A stretch of DNA of 8,414 nt from Deferribacteraceae bacterium UBA1873 (GTDB lineage Bacteria > Chrysiogenota > Deferribacteres > Deferribacterales > Flexistipitaceae), in contig DDHP01000032.1 in NCBI GenBank assembly GCA_002338145.1, forward strand, positions 1 through 8,414. The letters are read 5' to 3'. Positions within the stretch are counted from its first letter, which is position 1. Each line of letters starts with the position of its first letter. Under the pieces are notes generated by a model. That model was not told the DNA's origin. It did no database searches and saw only the letters and a program-made list of their open reading frames with translations. Below are positions 1 through 6,242 of the stretch, piece after piece. Position numbers and translations under genes: made by a program.

Positions 1-240
1 GGTAACTTTTTCATAATCAAATAGTATAACATAAAAAAGGTGAGTTCAAGATTTTATCCGGGACATATTCTATTCACAAATTATACGAATTATTAGAAGC
101 AGTGAAAAGGAGAAATAAGGAGGTTGTGAGGCCTGGAAAAGTTGTAGGGGGTATTTGGTGACAAGTTTGCTATATTTATTGAAAGAGATGTCATGATCCT
201 TTATGATTCAGTTAAAACTGTAAAAATGGAGCTTTTATGT
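1..240. other. Gene-free upstream stretch
   Basis: I see no supportable gene here. One frame stays open from about 30 to 162 and reads like plausible protein, but it has no usable start with a ribosome binding site and may be the tail of a decayed gene. A TATAAC hexamer near 25-30 could be a -10 element for the ATPase gene, but no convincing -35 accompanies it. The region belongs to the leader of the broken ATPase gene or to an older, degraded neighbour. Confidence 0.4.
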
Positions 241-1375
241 ATGGAATATAAAAATGTCTCCCCATTTATAGACAGAGACGAGGAAATGAGTTTTCTTGAA
301 AATTGGATCAAAGTGGGGCCAAAACAGATATTGTTTTTGTATGGTCCCAAATCCAGTGGTAAAACCACTCTTTTGTATAAATTTATTGATAAATATATGT
401 CAGATGAAACAAAATATAATGTCAAATTTTTCAATTTACGTGAGATACTGATATCTAACTATGATGATTTTATTCAGACATTTTTCCAGGTTGTCGGTAA
501 TGAGGAAAAGACAGATAAATTTAGCAGGGAGTATAATCTAAAGATATTCAAACTGAGTATAGAAAATGAAAAGAAGATAAAATCAGGTCAGTTGAATCTT
601 TTTACCGTTATGAAAAATCGGCTTCAGGAGCTGAACGATAATAATGTTCAGCCGATGATTATTATAGATGGGCTTCAGGCACTGGATTTTATATATTTTA
701 ACGGTCAGCGGGAATTGGTTAAGGAGTTGATTAATTTCTTTGTAGCCATGACAAAGGAGAGCCACTTGTGCCATATTATTTTGTCCAGCTCGGACGGTTA
801 TTTTATTGAGAAGCTGTACAATGACAGTAAACTCAGGAAAACAACGAAACTTTATGAAGTGGACTACTTACCAAAGAAGATATTGTTTACTGGCTGAATA
901 ATCTTGGGGAAGAATCAAAAATCAAAGACTACACCTTGACTGAAAAGCAAATAGAGTATATCTGGTCACATTTTGGCGGCAGCATATGGGAGATTTCTTC
1001 ACTACTTGGATATTTCTGAGGGTTTGTGAAAAAGGTACTGTTCCTCAGGATAAGTTGGCAGAGATTGTAAATGACTACATGACACAGGCAAAAAGCTATT
1101 TTGTGGAATATGCATCTTTGGATAAGCCGCGGGAAAATCTATGCAAATTAATGAATAAACTGATTGAAGATAAAGGCAGCTTTGGTGAGCAGGATTTGGG
1201 AGACTTGCTATACAAGGGGTATTTTAGAGACAAATCTCATATGCAGGATGAGCTGATGTATCTGGTGCGGAATAATTTTCTCTACTACAATCCCACACGT
1301 GCGGGATACAAAATGCAGGGGCGGAGTATGGAGATTGGCCTGGAGAGGTATGTGCAGGAGATATGTGTGAAGTAA
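241..1375 (+). pseudogene. Archaeal-type P-loop ATPase (ATPase_2 family), frameshifted twice
   Basis: A P-loop ATPase of the archaeal-type (ATPase_2 / DUF234-like) family, whose members are mostly of unknown role. I start it at ATG 241, because GGAG at 228-231 is well spaced and the family usually begins just before the FIDRDEE-type box. An ATG at 193 in the same frame would add 16 unconserved-looking residues. Walker A is GPKSSGKTT (residues 35-43), Walker B is MIIIDG (139-144), and a sensor-like strand HIILSSS follows. The frame breaks near 873-876. The next frame continues sensibly (KEDIVYWLNNLGEESKIKDY) to a stop at 1017. A second break near 1013-1017 leads into the last frame, from about LRVCEKG to the stop at 1373. 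Each break is repaired by adding one base, to AAA and to TTT runs, giving about 378 residues, normal for the family. It is either decayed or carries homopolymer sequencing errors. Confidence 0.8.
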
Positions 1376-1396
1376 GCAGAAACGCAGATATATTTG

Positions 1397-1440
1397 ACAA
1401 GAGATTCCTCGGTTTCACTTCGTTCCACTCGGAATGACAA
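1397..1440. repeat. REP-like intergenic element
   Basis: The block has outer ATTCC / GGAAT inverted arms, an internal direct repeat of CTCGG, and ends in TGACA. It resembles the widespread class of short dispersed elements with an ATTCCTCG...CGGAATGACA pattern that I recall from many bacterial genomes. It sits directly behind the broken ATPase gene. Only one copy is visible here, so its repeat status rests on that recalled resemblance. Confidence 0.45.
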
Positions 1441-1447
1441 AATTAAT

Positions 1448-1484
1448 GTCCCCCTCTTACTTTCCCCTAAAGTAGGGGGGAGAC
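1448..1484. terminator. C/G-rich hairpin after the ATPase gene
   Basis: Arms 1448-1463 and 1469-1484 pair at 15 of 16 positions in RNA (two G-U wobbles, one C-A mismatch) around a CCCCT loop. A run of six T lies at 1490-1495, a few bases past the stem, so it may work as a weak terminator for the ATPase transcript. The motif CCCCTCTTA in its left arm recurs in a similar hairpin at 4642-4668, which suggests a dispersed repeat as well. Confidence 0.5.
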
Positions 1485-1505
1485 AAAAGTTTTTTATAAT
1501 TTTTC

Positions 1506-1532
1506 TAAAGTTTTTTTATAGACAGTCGATGA
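1506..1532 (+). promoter_or_regulatory. Sigma-28 (FliA) type promoter
   Basis: TAAAGTTT at 1506-1513 matches the FliA -35 consensus completely. After exactly 11 bases, GTCGATGA at 1525-1532 matches six of eight positions of GCCGATAA and keeps the CGAT core. Transcription would start near 1538-1540. This is the best promoter upstream of flagellin, yet two intrinsic terminators lie between it and the gene. Confidence 0.7.
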
Positions 1533-1538
1533 TGTTAG

Positions 1539-1615
1539 TGAAATATGAATAGGAAGAAGGTACTAAGACAATTAGGCCGATGCTGACACGAGAAGTGCGG
1601 TATCGGCCTTTTTTT
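1539..1615 (+). ncRNA. Candidate short RNA from the sigma-28 promoter
   Basis: A transcript started by the sigma-28 promoter would meet a strong intrinsic terminator about 75 bases later. The span has no credible ORF: the ATG at 1580 lacks a well-spaced ribosome binding site and its frame runs through the terminator. The product would be a flagellar-regulon small RNA with a purine-rich single-stranded 5' part (AGGAAGAAGG near 1550) and a 3' terminator hairpin. It could instead be the first part of a long flagellin leader if termination is leaky or regulated. This is an inference with no expression data. Confidence 0.4.
1574..1615 (+). terminator. Strong intrinsic terminator
   Basis: AGGCCGAT (1574-1581) pairs perfectly with ATCGGCCT (1602-1609). 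The stem continues inward with GCTG/CGGT and CAC/GTG around a single bulged A and a GAGAA loop, giving about 15 base pairs. Seven T follow from 1609 to 1615. Confidence 0.85.
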
Positions 1616-1667
1616 ATGGATGTTTCAAAACTATTTGGAATAATTGCAAACGGTATCGAAATAATCG

Positions 1668-1704
1668 GGCCGGCATGGATAATAAATCTGTGCCGGTCTT
1701 TTTT
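1668..1704 (+). terminator. Second intrinsic terminator, shared repeat
   Basis: CCGGCATGGAT (1670-1680) pairs along its full length with ATCTGTGCCGG (1686-1696) using two G-U wobbles and an AATAA loop. Two more pairs extend it at the base, and T runs from 1699 to 1704. It insulates flagellin from upstream transcription. The same hairpin with a different loop occurs after flaG at 4740-4767. Confidence 0.8.
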
Positions 1705-1730
1705 GTGAAAAGGGGGTGAGTATAGCGAAA

Positions 1731-1829
1731 ACGTTGTAGAGGTTTTAAGGGTAGCACTGGAGTATGGGTTCCAGACGTTGTTGAGTTTTCATTAGTGCTT
1801 AAAACTCAACACTTGGAAATTAGCACTAA
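1731..1829 (+). promoter_or_regulatory. Structured flagellin leader with possible pseudoknot
   Basis: A near-perfect direct repeat lies at 1731-1746 (ACGTTGTAGAGGTTTT) and 1775-1789 (ACGTTGTTGAGTTTT). The small hairpin CTGGA/TCCAG (1757-1761, 1770-1774) sits between them. TGTTGAGTTTT (1779-1789) pairs perfectly with AAAACTCAACA (1801-1811). TTAGTGCT in its loop (1792-1799) pairs perfectly with AGCACTAA (1822-1829). Together these have H-type pseudoknot geometry (11 bp and 8 bp stems, loops of 2, 1 and 10). A competing pairing joins 1738-1758 (GAG, TTTTAA, GCACT) to 1794-1807. I recognise no known riboswitch. It may alternatively be operator DNA or derived from repeats, as similar words occur near 8298. 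Confidence 0.5.
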
Positions 1830-1831
1830 GC

Positions 1832-1847
1832 TTGGCAAGGACGCCAA
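1832..1847 (+). promoter_or_regulatory. Candidate CsrA-binding hairpin in the flagellin leader
   Basis: TTGGC (1832-1836) and GCCAA (1843-1847) form a 5 bp stem that presents AAGGAC in a six-base loop. GGA in a hexaloop closed by C-G is the favoured CsrA site form (ARGGA core). It lies 25 bases upstream of a second GGA in the flagellin ribosome binding site, an arrangement like that known for the Bacillus hag leader. Confidence 0.5.
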
Positions 1848-1859
1848 ATATTAAAAAAA

Positions 1860-1873
1860 CACGGAGGTAAGTC
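1860..1873 (+). promoter_or_regulatory. Flagellin ribosome binding site and second GGA site
   Basis: GGAGG at 1863-1867 lies six bases before ATG 1874 and fixes the flagellin start. Its context CACGGAGG also carries a CsrA-type GGA, so a CsrA dimer bound here and at 1832-1847 would block ribosome entry. Confidence 0.65.
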
Positions 1874-4141
1874 ATGATAATTAACACAAACATAGCTTCT
1901 TTAACATCGCAAAATTATTTAAATCAAACAAACAAATCTCTTCAGGGTTCTTTGGAAAAACTCTCCTCAGGTATGAGGATTAACAGTGCATCTGATGATG
2001 CTTCTGGTCTTGCGATTTCTGAAAAATTGCGGGCACAGATCAGCGGTCTCCAAAGGGCATCCATGAATGCTCAGGACGGTATATCCATGCTGCAGACAGC
2101 AGAGGGCGCACTGCAGGAGACAACAAGTATCCTCCAAAGGATGAGGGAGCTTGCGGTGCAGGCATCCAACGGTACGTACACATCTAACGACCGTCAGGAA
2201 ATCCAGAAGGAAGTGGACCAGCTGAAGAGTGAAATCGACAGGATTTCTTCATCCACAGAATTTAACACGAAAAAATTGCTAAACGGTGACGCATCAGCAC
2301 TCTGGTCATCTGATAGCGATAATATTGAAGCAATAATAAACGGTAAAGTAAGTGAAGGCAACTACAATATCAATGTGGATGCGACACCGGGGCAAAATTA
2401 CGTATACAAAACTGACGTAATGACATTGAATGAAGGTGCAATAGGTGCTGAAATAACAGACTCTGATGGTTCCAGCCTGATAAGAGCGTCAAATCCAAGC
2501 TCACTGCCACAGACAGGTAGTTCTGAATTTACTCTTGCTGTTGATGACTTAACTAGCGCGACTACTTCTGCAGTAAACACTGCCGGTACATATTTGCAGG
2601 CGGGCTCCAGCTGGTCAGTAGACACAAGTGGAGCAACTGTAACTTCTGTTACTGAAGGTGGATACGCAGTGGTTGAGTTTACCAGCAGCTCAGCGGCTAT
2701 TACTAGTTATTATAGTGGCAAAGATGGCTCACTTATTGGTACAGCTACTGACGATAATATTACTGATGGAATTAGCGCTACCATCACTGGTGGGATTAGT
2801 TTTACAGGTATATCAGCTCAAGGCACACAAATCCAAGCTGGTGATAAATTTGTATTAAATGCCGTAGCTGGAAATACCGGATCTGCTACTGCTGCTGGTT
2901 CCGCTGGTGGAATAACATTATCAGGTGGCCCTGAAGGCTCACCGGCAATGAGAGTAGAATATGCTGCCCTTGCCAGTTCTTCAAATGAAACAACTGTGAG
3001 TATAGCTTATGGAAGTTTAGATAGTCAGACAGGTAATTTTAATATAGGTACTGTGGATTTAACCTTTGCCCAACAAGCTGATGGTGCTGTAGACGCTACT
3101 ACTGGTACTGGAGCAACATTGGATATCCAAGGGGGCGGCGAAGCTGCAACTTCCACAACTAAGCTAAAAGATTTAGCAAGATTCACCACAGATGATGGAA
3201 GAAATATTTTTGATAATACACAACAGCTGACAGTGTATGGTAACGGTAATTCAGCCACAATAAATTTAGAAGGTGATGATACAGTAAGTGATTTTGAAAC
3301 CAAACTTACAGATGCTATTGTGAATGAACTGGGAATGGGTGCTGGTAAATCTTCTGTTAATAATAACCTTGTGAACTATGTGGCTCCCGGGGAAGGTCAG
3401 GCTTCAGGCAATGAAGCAGTGGAAGGTACATTTGTAATACAGTCCGCTCTTCTTGGGGATGACAGCCAGATATCATTTGTTGGTGATCAAGCGCTCATTG
3501 ACGGGATGTCTGTCTCAACAATTCAGGAAGGTGAAAACTCTGAGCTGAAAGTAAATGTAACTGATGCTCACACCGGAGCAGCAGTAGGCTCTGATACTGT
3601 GAATGACTACACTCTTAGAGGTGTTATTGATGGAGTAAATGTTGATCTTTCCAGTTCAATGGATGTAGAAGCTAATTGGGTTGATAATCAAATTAGTTTT
3701 TCATCTAAAGAGGGAGGCGTGGACACAAAACTTCACCTGGTTGACAACTCTACTGATCTTCAAATCGGTGCTAATGAAGGTCAGGCTATAAATGTGAGTA
3801 TAGGTCAGGTGGATACTAAGTCTCTGGGTATCGATAATGTACTTGTGGTTGACCAGTCAACAGCACAAAAAGCTATTACTACGATTGACAATGCCATTCA
3901 GCAAGTTTCCGGAACAAGGGCGACAATAGGTGCTCAGATAAACAGACTGGATCACGCAATTAACAACTTGAACATTGCTGAAGAAAATCTTACAGCATCT
4001 GAGTCCAGGATACGTGATCTTGATGTTGCCAGCGAAATGGCCAAATTTACAAGGGATCAGATTCTGTCACAGGCTGGTACTTCTATGCTGGCTCAGGCTA
4101 ACCAACTTCCACAGCAAGCTTTACAGCTTCTTGGCGGATAA
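1874..4141 (+). CDS. fliC: Flagellin, large filament protein with long central domain
   Basis: The structural subunit of the flagellar filament, exported through the flagellar secretion channel. The N-terminal flagellin domain (about residues 1-140) starts with the typical MIINTNIASL and continues through SSGMRINSASDDASGLAI and the QRMRELAVQASNGT segment, the stretch known from TLR5-recognised flagellins. The C-terminal D1/D0 domain (about 655-755) contains QIGANEGQ and ends INNLNIAEENLTASESRIRD to QLPQQALQLLGG. At 755 residues it is far longer than the roughly 500 of a typical enterobacterial flagellin, owing to some 500 middle residues rich in Thr, Ser, Ala and Gly. No cysteine is present. 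Segments near 450-490 and 545-620 (VTDAHTG and following) resemble flagellin hook-IN parts and epsilonproteobacterial flagellins I recall. The gene is followed by a hairpin and flaG. The leader suggests CsrA control. Confidence 0.97.
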   Translation: MIINTNIASLTSQNYLNQTNKSLQGSLEKLSSGMRINSASDDASGLAISEKLRAQISGLQRASMNAQDGISMLQTAEGALQETTSILQRMRELAVQASNGTYTSNDRQEIQKEVDQLKSEIDRISSSTEFNTKKLLNGDASALWSSDSDNIEAIINGKVSEGNYNINVDATPGQNYVYKTDVMTLNEGAIGAEITDSDGSSLIRASNPSSLPQTGSSEFTLAVDDLTSATTSAVNTAGTYLQAGSSWSVDTSGATVTSVTEGGYAVVEFTSSSAAITSYYSGKDGSLIGTATDDNITDGISATITGGISFTGISAQGTQIQAGDKFVLNAVAGNTGSATAAGSAGGITLSGGPEGSPAMRVEYAALASSSNETTVSIAYGSLDSQTGNFNIGTVDLTFAQQADGAVDATTGTGATLDIQGGGEAATSTTKLKDLARFTTDDGRNIFDNTQQLTVYGNGNSATINLEGDDTVSDFETKLTDAIVNELGMGAGKSSVNNNLVNYVAPGEGQASGNEAVEGTFVIQSALLGDDSQISFVGDQALIDGMSVSTIQEGENSELKVNVTDAHTGAAVGSDTVNDYTLRGVIDGVNVDLSSSMDVEANWVDNQISFSSKEGGVDTKLHLVDNSTDLQIGANEGQAINVSIGQVDTKSLGIDNVLVVDQSTAQKAITTIDNAIQQVSGTRATIGAQINRLDHAINNLNIAEENLTASESRIRDLDVASEMAKFTRDQILSQAGTSMLAQANQLPQQALQLLGG

Positions 4142-4162
4142 AATTAGCAGGCTGATAAGGAT

Positions 4163-4189
4163 GCTCCGCAGTACAGCGGAGCTCCTTTT
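4163..4189 (+). terminator. Hairpin between flagellin and flaG, probable attenuator
   Basis: GCTCCGC (4163-4169) and GCGGAGC (4176-4182) form a perfect 7 bp stem with loop AGTACA, followed by TCCTTTTCC. The T run is short and interrupted, so partial termination or a 3' processing barrier is likely. Either would give abundant flagellin mRNA and less flaG. Confidence 0.6.
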
Positions 4190-4209
4190 CCACCCAAAGG
4201 GGGTGAATT

Positions 4210-4572
4210 ATGTTGGACTCAATTAAAGGTACAGCAATTAGGCAGATTGATGTGGGGACGCATGTAAAAGAATCAGGACGTGGTGCTGATTCTCAGCAGG
4301 ATAATTTGAGTGTAGACAAAAAGCATCAGGAAGCCGCTGCTAAAAACGCCGAAAAAGATGTGGCAAAAGCTGTGGAAGAGCTGAACAAGGCTGTGGAGGC
4401 CTTAAATATCGGCAGGAAATTTGAAATAGAAGATGATTTGGAAGAAGTAGTAGTAAAAATAATGGACAAAAAAGAAGGCGAAGTAATCAGGCAGATTCCT
4501 TCGGAGGAAGCCATTAAACTGGAGAAGAATATCAAGCAGATGTTAGGGATGTTTTTTGACAGTACAATGTAA
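4210..4572 (+). CDS. flaG: FlaG family flagellar protein
   Basis: A small cytoplasmic or filament-associated protein of the FlaG family. In several bacteria its loss changes filament length, though the mechanism is not settled. The 120-residue length is normal for the family. The N-terminal half is charged and helix-prone, with an Ala/Lys/Glu-rich stretch at about 42-65 (KHQEAAAKNAEKDVAKAVEELNKAVEALN) likely to be coiled. The conserved C-terminal part reads KFEIEDDLEEVVVKIMDK, then GEVIRQIPSEEAIKL, the signature of the family. ATG 4210 is chosen because of the GGGGGTG ribosome binding site just upstream. It follows flagellin by 68 bases across a hairpin and probably shares its transcript at a lower level. 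The next terminator is at 4740. Confidence 0.93.
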   Translation: MLDSIKGTAIRQIDVGTHVKESGRGADSQQDNLSVDKKHQEAAAKNAEKDVAKAVEELNKAVEALNIGRKFEIEDDLEEVVVKIMDKKEGEVIRQIPSEEAIKLEKNIKQMLGMFFDSTM

Positions 4573-4605
4573 TATGTGAGAGCTTTGAATAAGTACCCCA
4601 CCTAA

Positions 4606-4632
4606 CCGAGCACTTAAATTTTAAGTGCTCGG
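4606..4632. repeat. Perfect 13-bp palindrome after flaG
   Basis: CCGAGCACTTAAA (4606-4618) and its exact reverse complement (4620-4632) are separated by one T. No T tract follows, so it is a poor terminator. A degenerate relative sits at 8249-8276 (CC-AGC-C-TAA arms), which points to a dispersed palindromic repeat or a regulator site. Confidence 0.7.
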
Positions 4633-4641
4633 AACTTAATT

Positions 4642-4668
4642 CCCCTCTTATCAAAGAGTTAGAAGGGG
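4642..4668. repeat. CCCCTCTTA hairpin repeat
   Basis: Left arm CCCCTCTTA (4642-4650) pairs with right arm 4660-4668 with one mismatch and one wobble. An inner CTCTT/AAGAG pairing is also possible. The left-arm motif is shared with the hairpin at 1448-1484. No T tract follows. Confidence 0.5.
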
Positions 4669-4739
4669 CTTGGAGTTGTAAAATTTATTATAGCTCAATT
4701 ATTCAAAACTCTCTATGTGTAATGAAATTGAAATATTCA

Positions 4740-4772
4740 GTCGGCATGGATGAAAGTCTGTGCCGGCTTTTT
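4740..4772 (+). terminator. Intrinsic terminator of the flagellin-flaG unit
   Basis: The 12-base arms 4740-4751 and 4756-4767 pair completely, with wobbles, around a GAAA tetraloop, and TTTTT follows (4768-4772). The sequence is homologous to the terminator at 1668-1704: both contain CGGCATGGAT and TCTGTGCCGG, and the similarity extends upstream through GAAATA. Confidence 0.85.
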
Positions 4773-4795
4773 GTTTGTATACCATGACGGGGGCG

Positions 4796-4824
4796 TTGAC
4801 GAATTAAAAAAAAAATGTAACATT
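4796..4824 (+). promoter_or_regulatory. Probable sigma-70 promoter for the flavoprotein-btu operon
   Basis: TTGACG at 4796-4801 is a good -35. A spacer containing ten consecutive A leads to TAACAT (4818-4823, 16-base spacing) or AACATT one base later with a TG just before it. Transcription would start near 4830, between the flagellar terminator and the gene start at 4866. Confidence 0.5.
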
Positions 4825-4865
4825 TGGACTTTCTAAAAATACAGATTCGCATCAAGGAGGTTCAA

Positions 4866-5441
4866 ATGAAAGTCTTGGCTGTAAACACAAGCCCCAGGAA
4901 GAACGGAAATACAAGTATTATCCTGAATGAAATGTCCAGAATTCTAAAAGAGGCAAATATTGAAACAGAAATCTATAATATTCCCAACGAAGCAATACGG
5001 GGATGTACCGCTTGTATGACCTGTTTTAAAAAGCAGAATATGCAATGTATCACAAAGGATGACTGTTTAAACGACGTGGTAGCGAAAATGGCTGAAGCTG
5101 ATGGATTAATTCTGGGCTCACCCACTTATTTTGCTGATGTGAACGCAGAAATGAAGGCGATTATCGAGCGTGTGGGCTTCGTCAATAGGGCTAACGGTAA
5201 TTTTCTGAGGCGCAAACCAGCCTGCGGGGTAAGTGCAGTTAGGCGGGGCGGTGCAAACAGAGTCTTTGATACATTTAATCACTTTTTTCTAATCAATGAA
5301 ATGATAGTTCCGGGCTCCGTTTACTGGAACTTTGTCTTCGGCAGGGAAATAGGTGAAATTTTGAATGATGATGAAGGAATGAACACAATCAGGGTGCTGG
5401 CAGAGAATATGGGGTGGCTGCTGAGAAAACTGCATAGTTAA
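4866..5441 (+). CDS. Iron-sulfur flavoprotein, NADPH-dependent FMN reductase family
   Basis: A cytoplasmic flavodoxin-fold protein predicted to bind FMN and a 4Fe-4S cluster and to transfer electrons; the partner is unknown. The FMN phosphate loop is NTSPRKNGNTS (residues 7-17) and the second family box is GSPTYFADVNAEMKAIIERVG (84-104). Cys47, 50, 53 and 61 give C-X2-C-X2-C-X7-C, which fits the compact C-X2-C-X2-C-X4-7-C motif of the Methanosarcina-type Isf proteins; Cys67 follows. The start is ATG 4866, with AAGGAGG at 4854-4860, rather than TTG 4824, which lacks a ribosome binding site and overlaps the promoter. The 191-residue length is normal. The stop is 18 bases before btuF, so it is probably the first gene of the btu operon. 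A role in reducing imported corrinoid is a guess. Confidence 0.85.
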   Translation: MKVLAVNTSPRKNGNTSIILNEMSRILKEANIETEIYNIPNEAIRGCTACMTCFKKQNMQCITKDDCLNDVVAKMAEADGLILGSPTYFADVNAEMKAIIERVGFVNRANGNFLRRKPACGVSAVRRGGANRVFDTFNHFFLINEMIVPGSVYWNFVFGREIGEILNDDEGMNTIRVLAENMGWLLRKLHS

Positions 5442-5459
5442 ATTAACTCGGAGGGGAGT

Positions 5460-6242
5460 TTGTTTAAAAAGTTTATATTTGTTGTGTTTTTATTGCTGCC
5501 GGTTTTATCGTTTGCCGAGTTTCGTATAGTGAGTCTTGCGCCCAATGTGACGGAAATCCTTTTTAAAATCGGTGCAGGTGATTATGTCGTTGGGGTGAGC
5601 GACAGATGTGATTTCCCTGAGGAAGCCAAAGCTATTACTGAAGTGGGGAGCTATTACAGACCTAGTCTGGAAAAGATTCTGATGCTCAATCCTACACATG
5701 TTTTTGGCATGAGAGAGGGCTATACAAAGCAGTTGAAGAACAAACTGGATAAATTCGGCATTGAAAACAGATTTTTCCAGGCTCATGATTATGAAGATAT
5801 AATCAATATGATTGAAATGATTGGCGGTATAGTACATAAGCCGGTGGACAATATTACCGGAGAGATGCGTGAAGTATTTGGGGAAAATGCTGCTGGTGGA
5901 AATAAAAGTGCAGTTTTTCTGATAAATGCCAAGCCTGCTTATGCTGCAGGCGGCGGTAATTTTGTAAATGATATTATGAACTGTGCAGGTCTGAGAAATC
6001 CTTTACAAGGTGAAAGCAAATCATTCCCGCAAATCAGCTATGAAAAGCTTTACCAGATGCAGCCAGATTATATCATTCTTGCAAAAAGACATGGAAGCAG
6101 CAATGGGAATAAGTTTTTTTATGAAAAAATGGAGTATTTTAACAAAGATGTGAGGATTATAGAGGTGGAGCCAAATATTTTCTTAAGACCTTCATACAGG
6201 ATAATGCAAGCATGCAGAATACTAAAACAGCAAATCAGGTAA
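5460..6242 (+). CDS. btuF: Periplasmic cobalamin-binding protein, BtuF-like
   Basis: Periplasmic substrate-binding component of an ABC importer of the BtuF/FepB/helical-backbone family. The start is TTG 5460, with GGAGGGG five to eight bases upstream. The signal peptide MFKKFIFVVFLLLPVLSFA is followed by EFRIVSL, with a signal peptidase I site after Ala19. There is no lipobox cysteine, so it should be soluble in a diderm periplasm. The N lobe has RIVSLAPNVTEILFKIGAGD and GVSDRCDFPEEA, as in BtuF. Glu71 (SLEKIL) and Glu195 (SYEKLY) lie where the two lobe glutamates that dock onto BtuC arginines are expected; this alignment is from memory. The 260-residue length is typical. The 3' end overlaps btuC by 31 bases. 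The neighbouring cobalamin riboswitch supports corrinoid over heme or siderophore as substrate, though the family alone cannot decide this. Confidence 0.85.
   Translation: MFKKFIFVVFLLLPVLSFAEFRIVSLAPNVTEILFKIGAGDYVVGVSDRCDFPEEAKAITEVGSYYRPSLEKILMLNPTHVFGMREGYTKQLKNKLDKFGIENRFFQAHDYEDIINMIEMIGGIVHKPVDNITGEMREVFGENAAGGNKSAVFLINAKPAYAAGGGNFVNDIMNCAGLRNPLQGESKSFPQISYEKLYQMQPDYIILAKRHGSSNGNKFFYEKMEYFNKDVRIIEVEPNIFLRPSYRIMQACRILKQQIR

Noticed and set aside
30..162. Open frame of about 43 codons reading GEFKILSGTYSIHKLYELLE and on
   Set aside because: It has no start codon with a ribosome binding site, is short, and matches no family I recognise. It could be a gene remnant but I cannot support it.
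866..1020. Programmed frameshifting to rescue the ATPase reading frame
   Set aside because: Neither break point has an X-XXY-YYZ slippery heptamer or an obvious SD-like stimulator and hairpin, and two separate events would be needed.
1705..1731. A closer sigma-28 promoter ending in AGCGAAAA (1724-1731)
   Set aside because: The -10 is partial (5 of 8) and no acceptable TAAA-type -35 lies at the required distance.
1731..1829. Cyclic di-GMP riboswitch (class I or II) in the flagellin leader
   Set aside because: GGTTTTAA...GCACT and AGTGC faintly recall class II, but the remaining conserved core bases are missing, and nothing of the class I core is present.
1620..1873. Sigma-54 promoter for flagellin
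   Set aside because: I looked for GG and GC separated by ten bases within a TGGCAC/TTGC context and found none with correct spacing.
3975..4226. Open frame of 83 codons over the flagellin end
   Set aside because: It is a shadow of the well-conserved flagellin C terminus in another frame. The opposite-strand frames over flagellin, flaG and btuF are shadows too.
4824..4865. Longer flavoprotein from TTG 4824
   Set aside because: The TTG has no ribosome binding site and overlaps the likely -10 region, and the family starts at MKVLAVN, which has AAGGAGG directly upstream.
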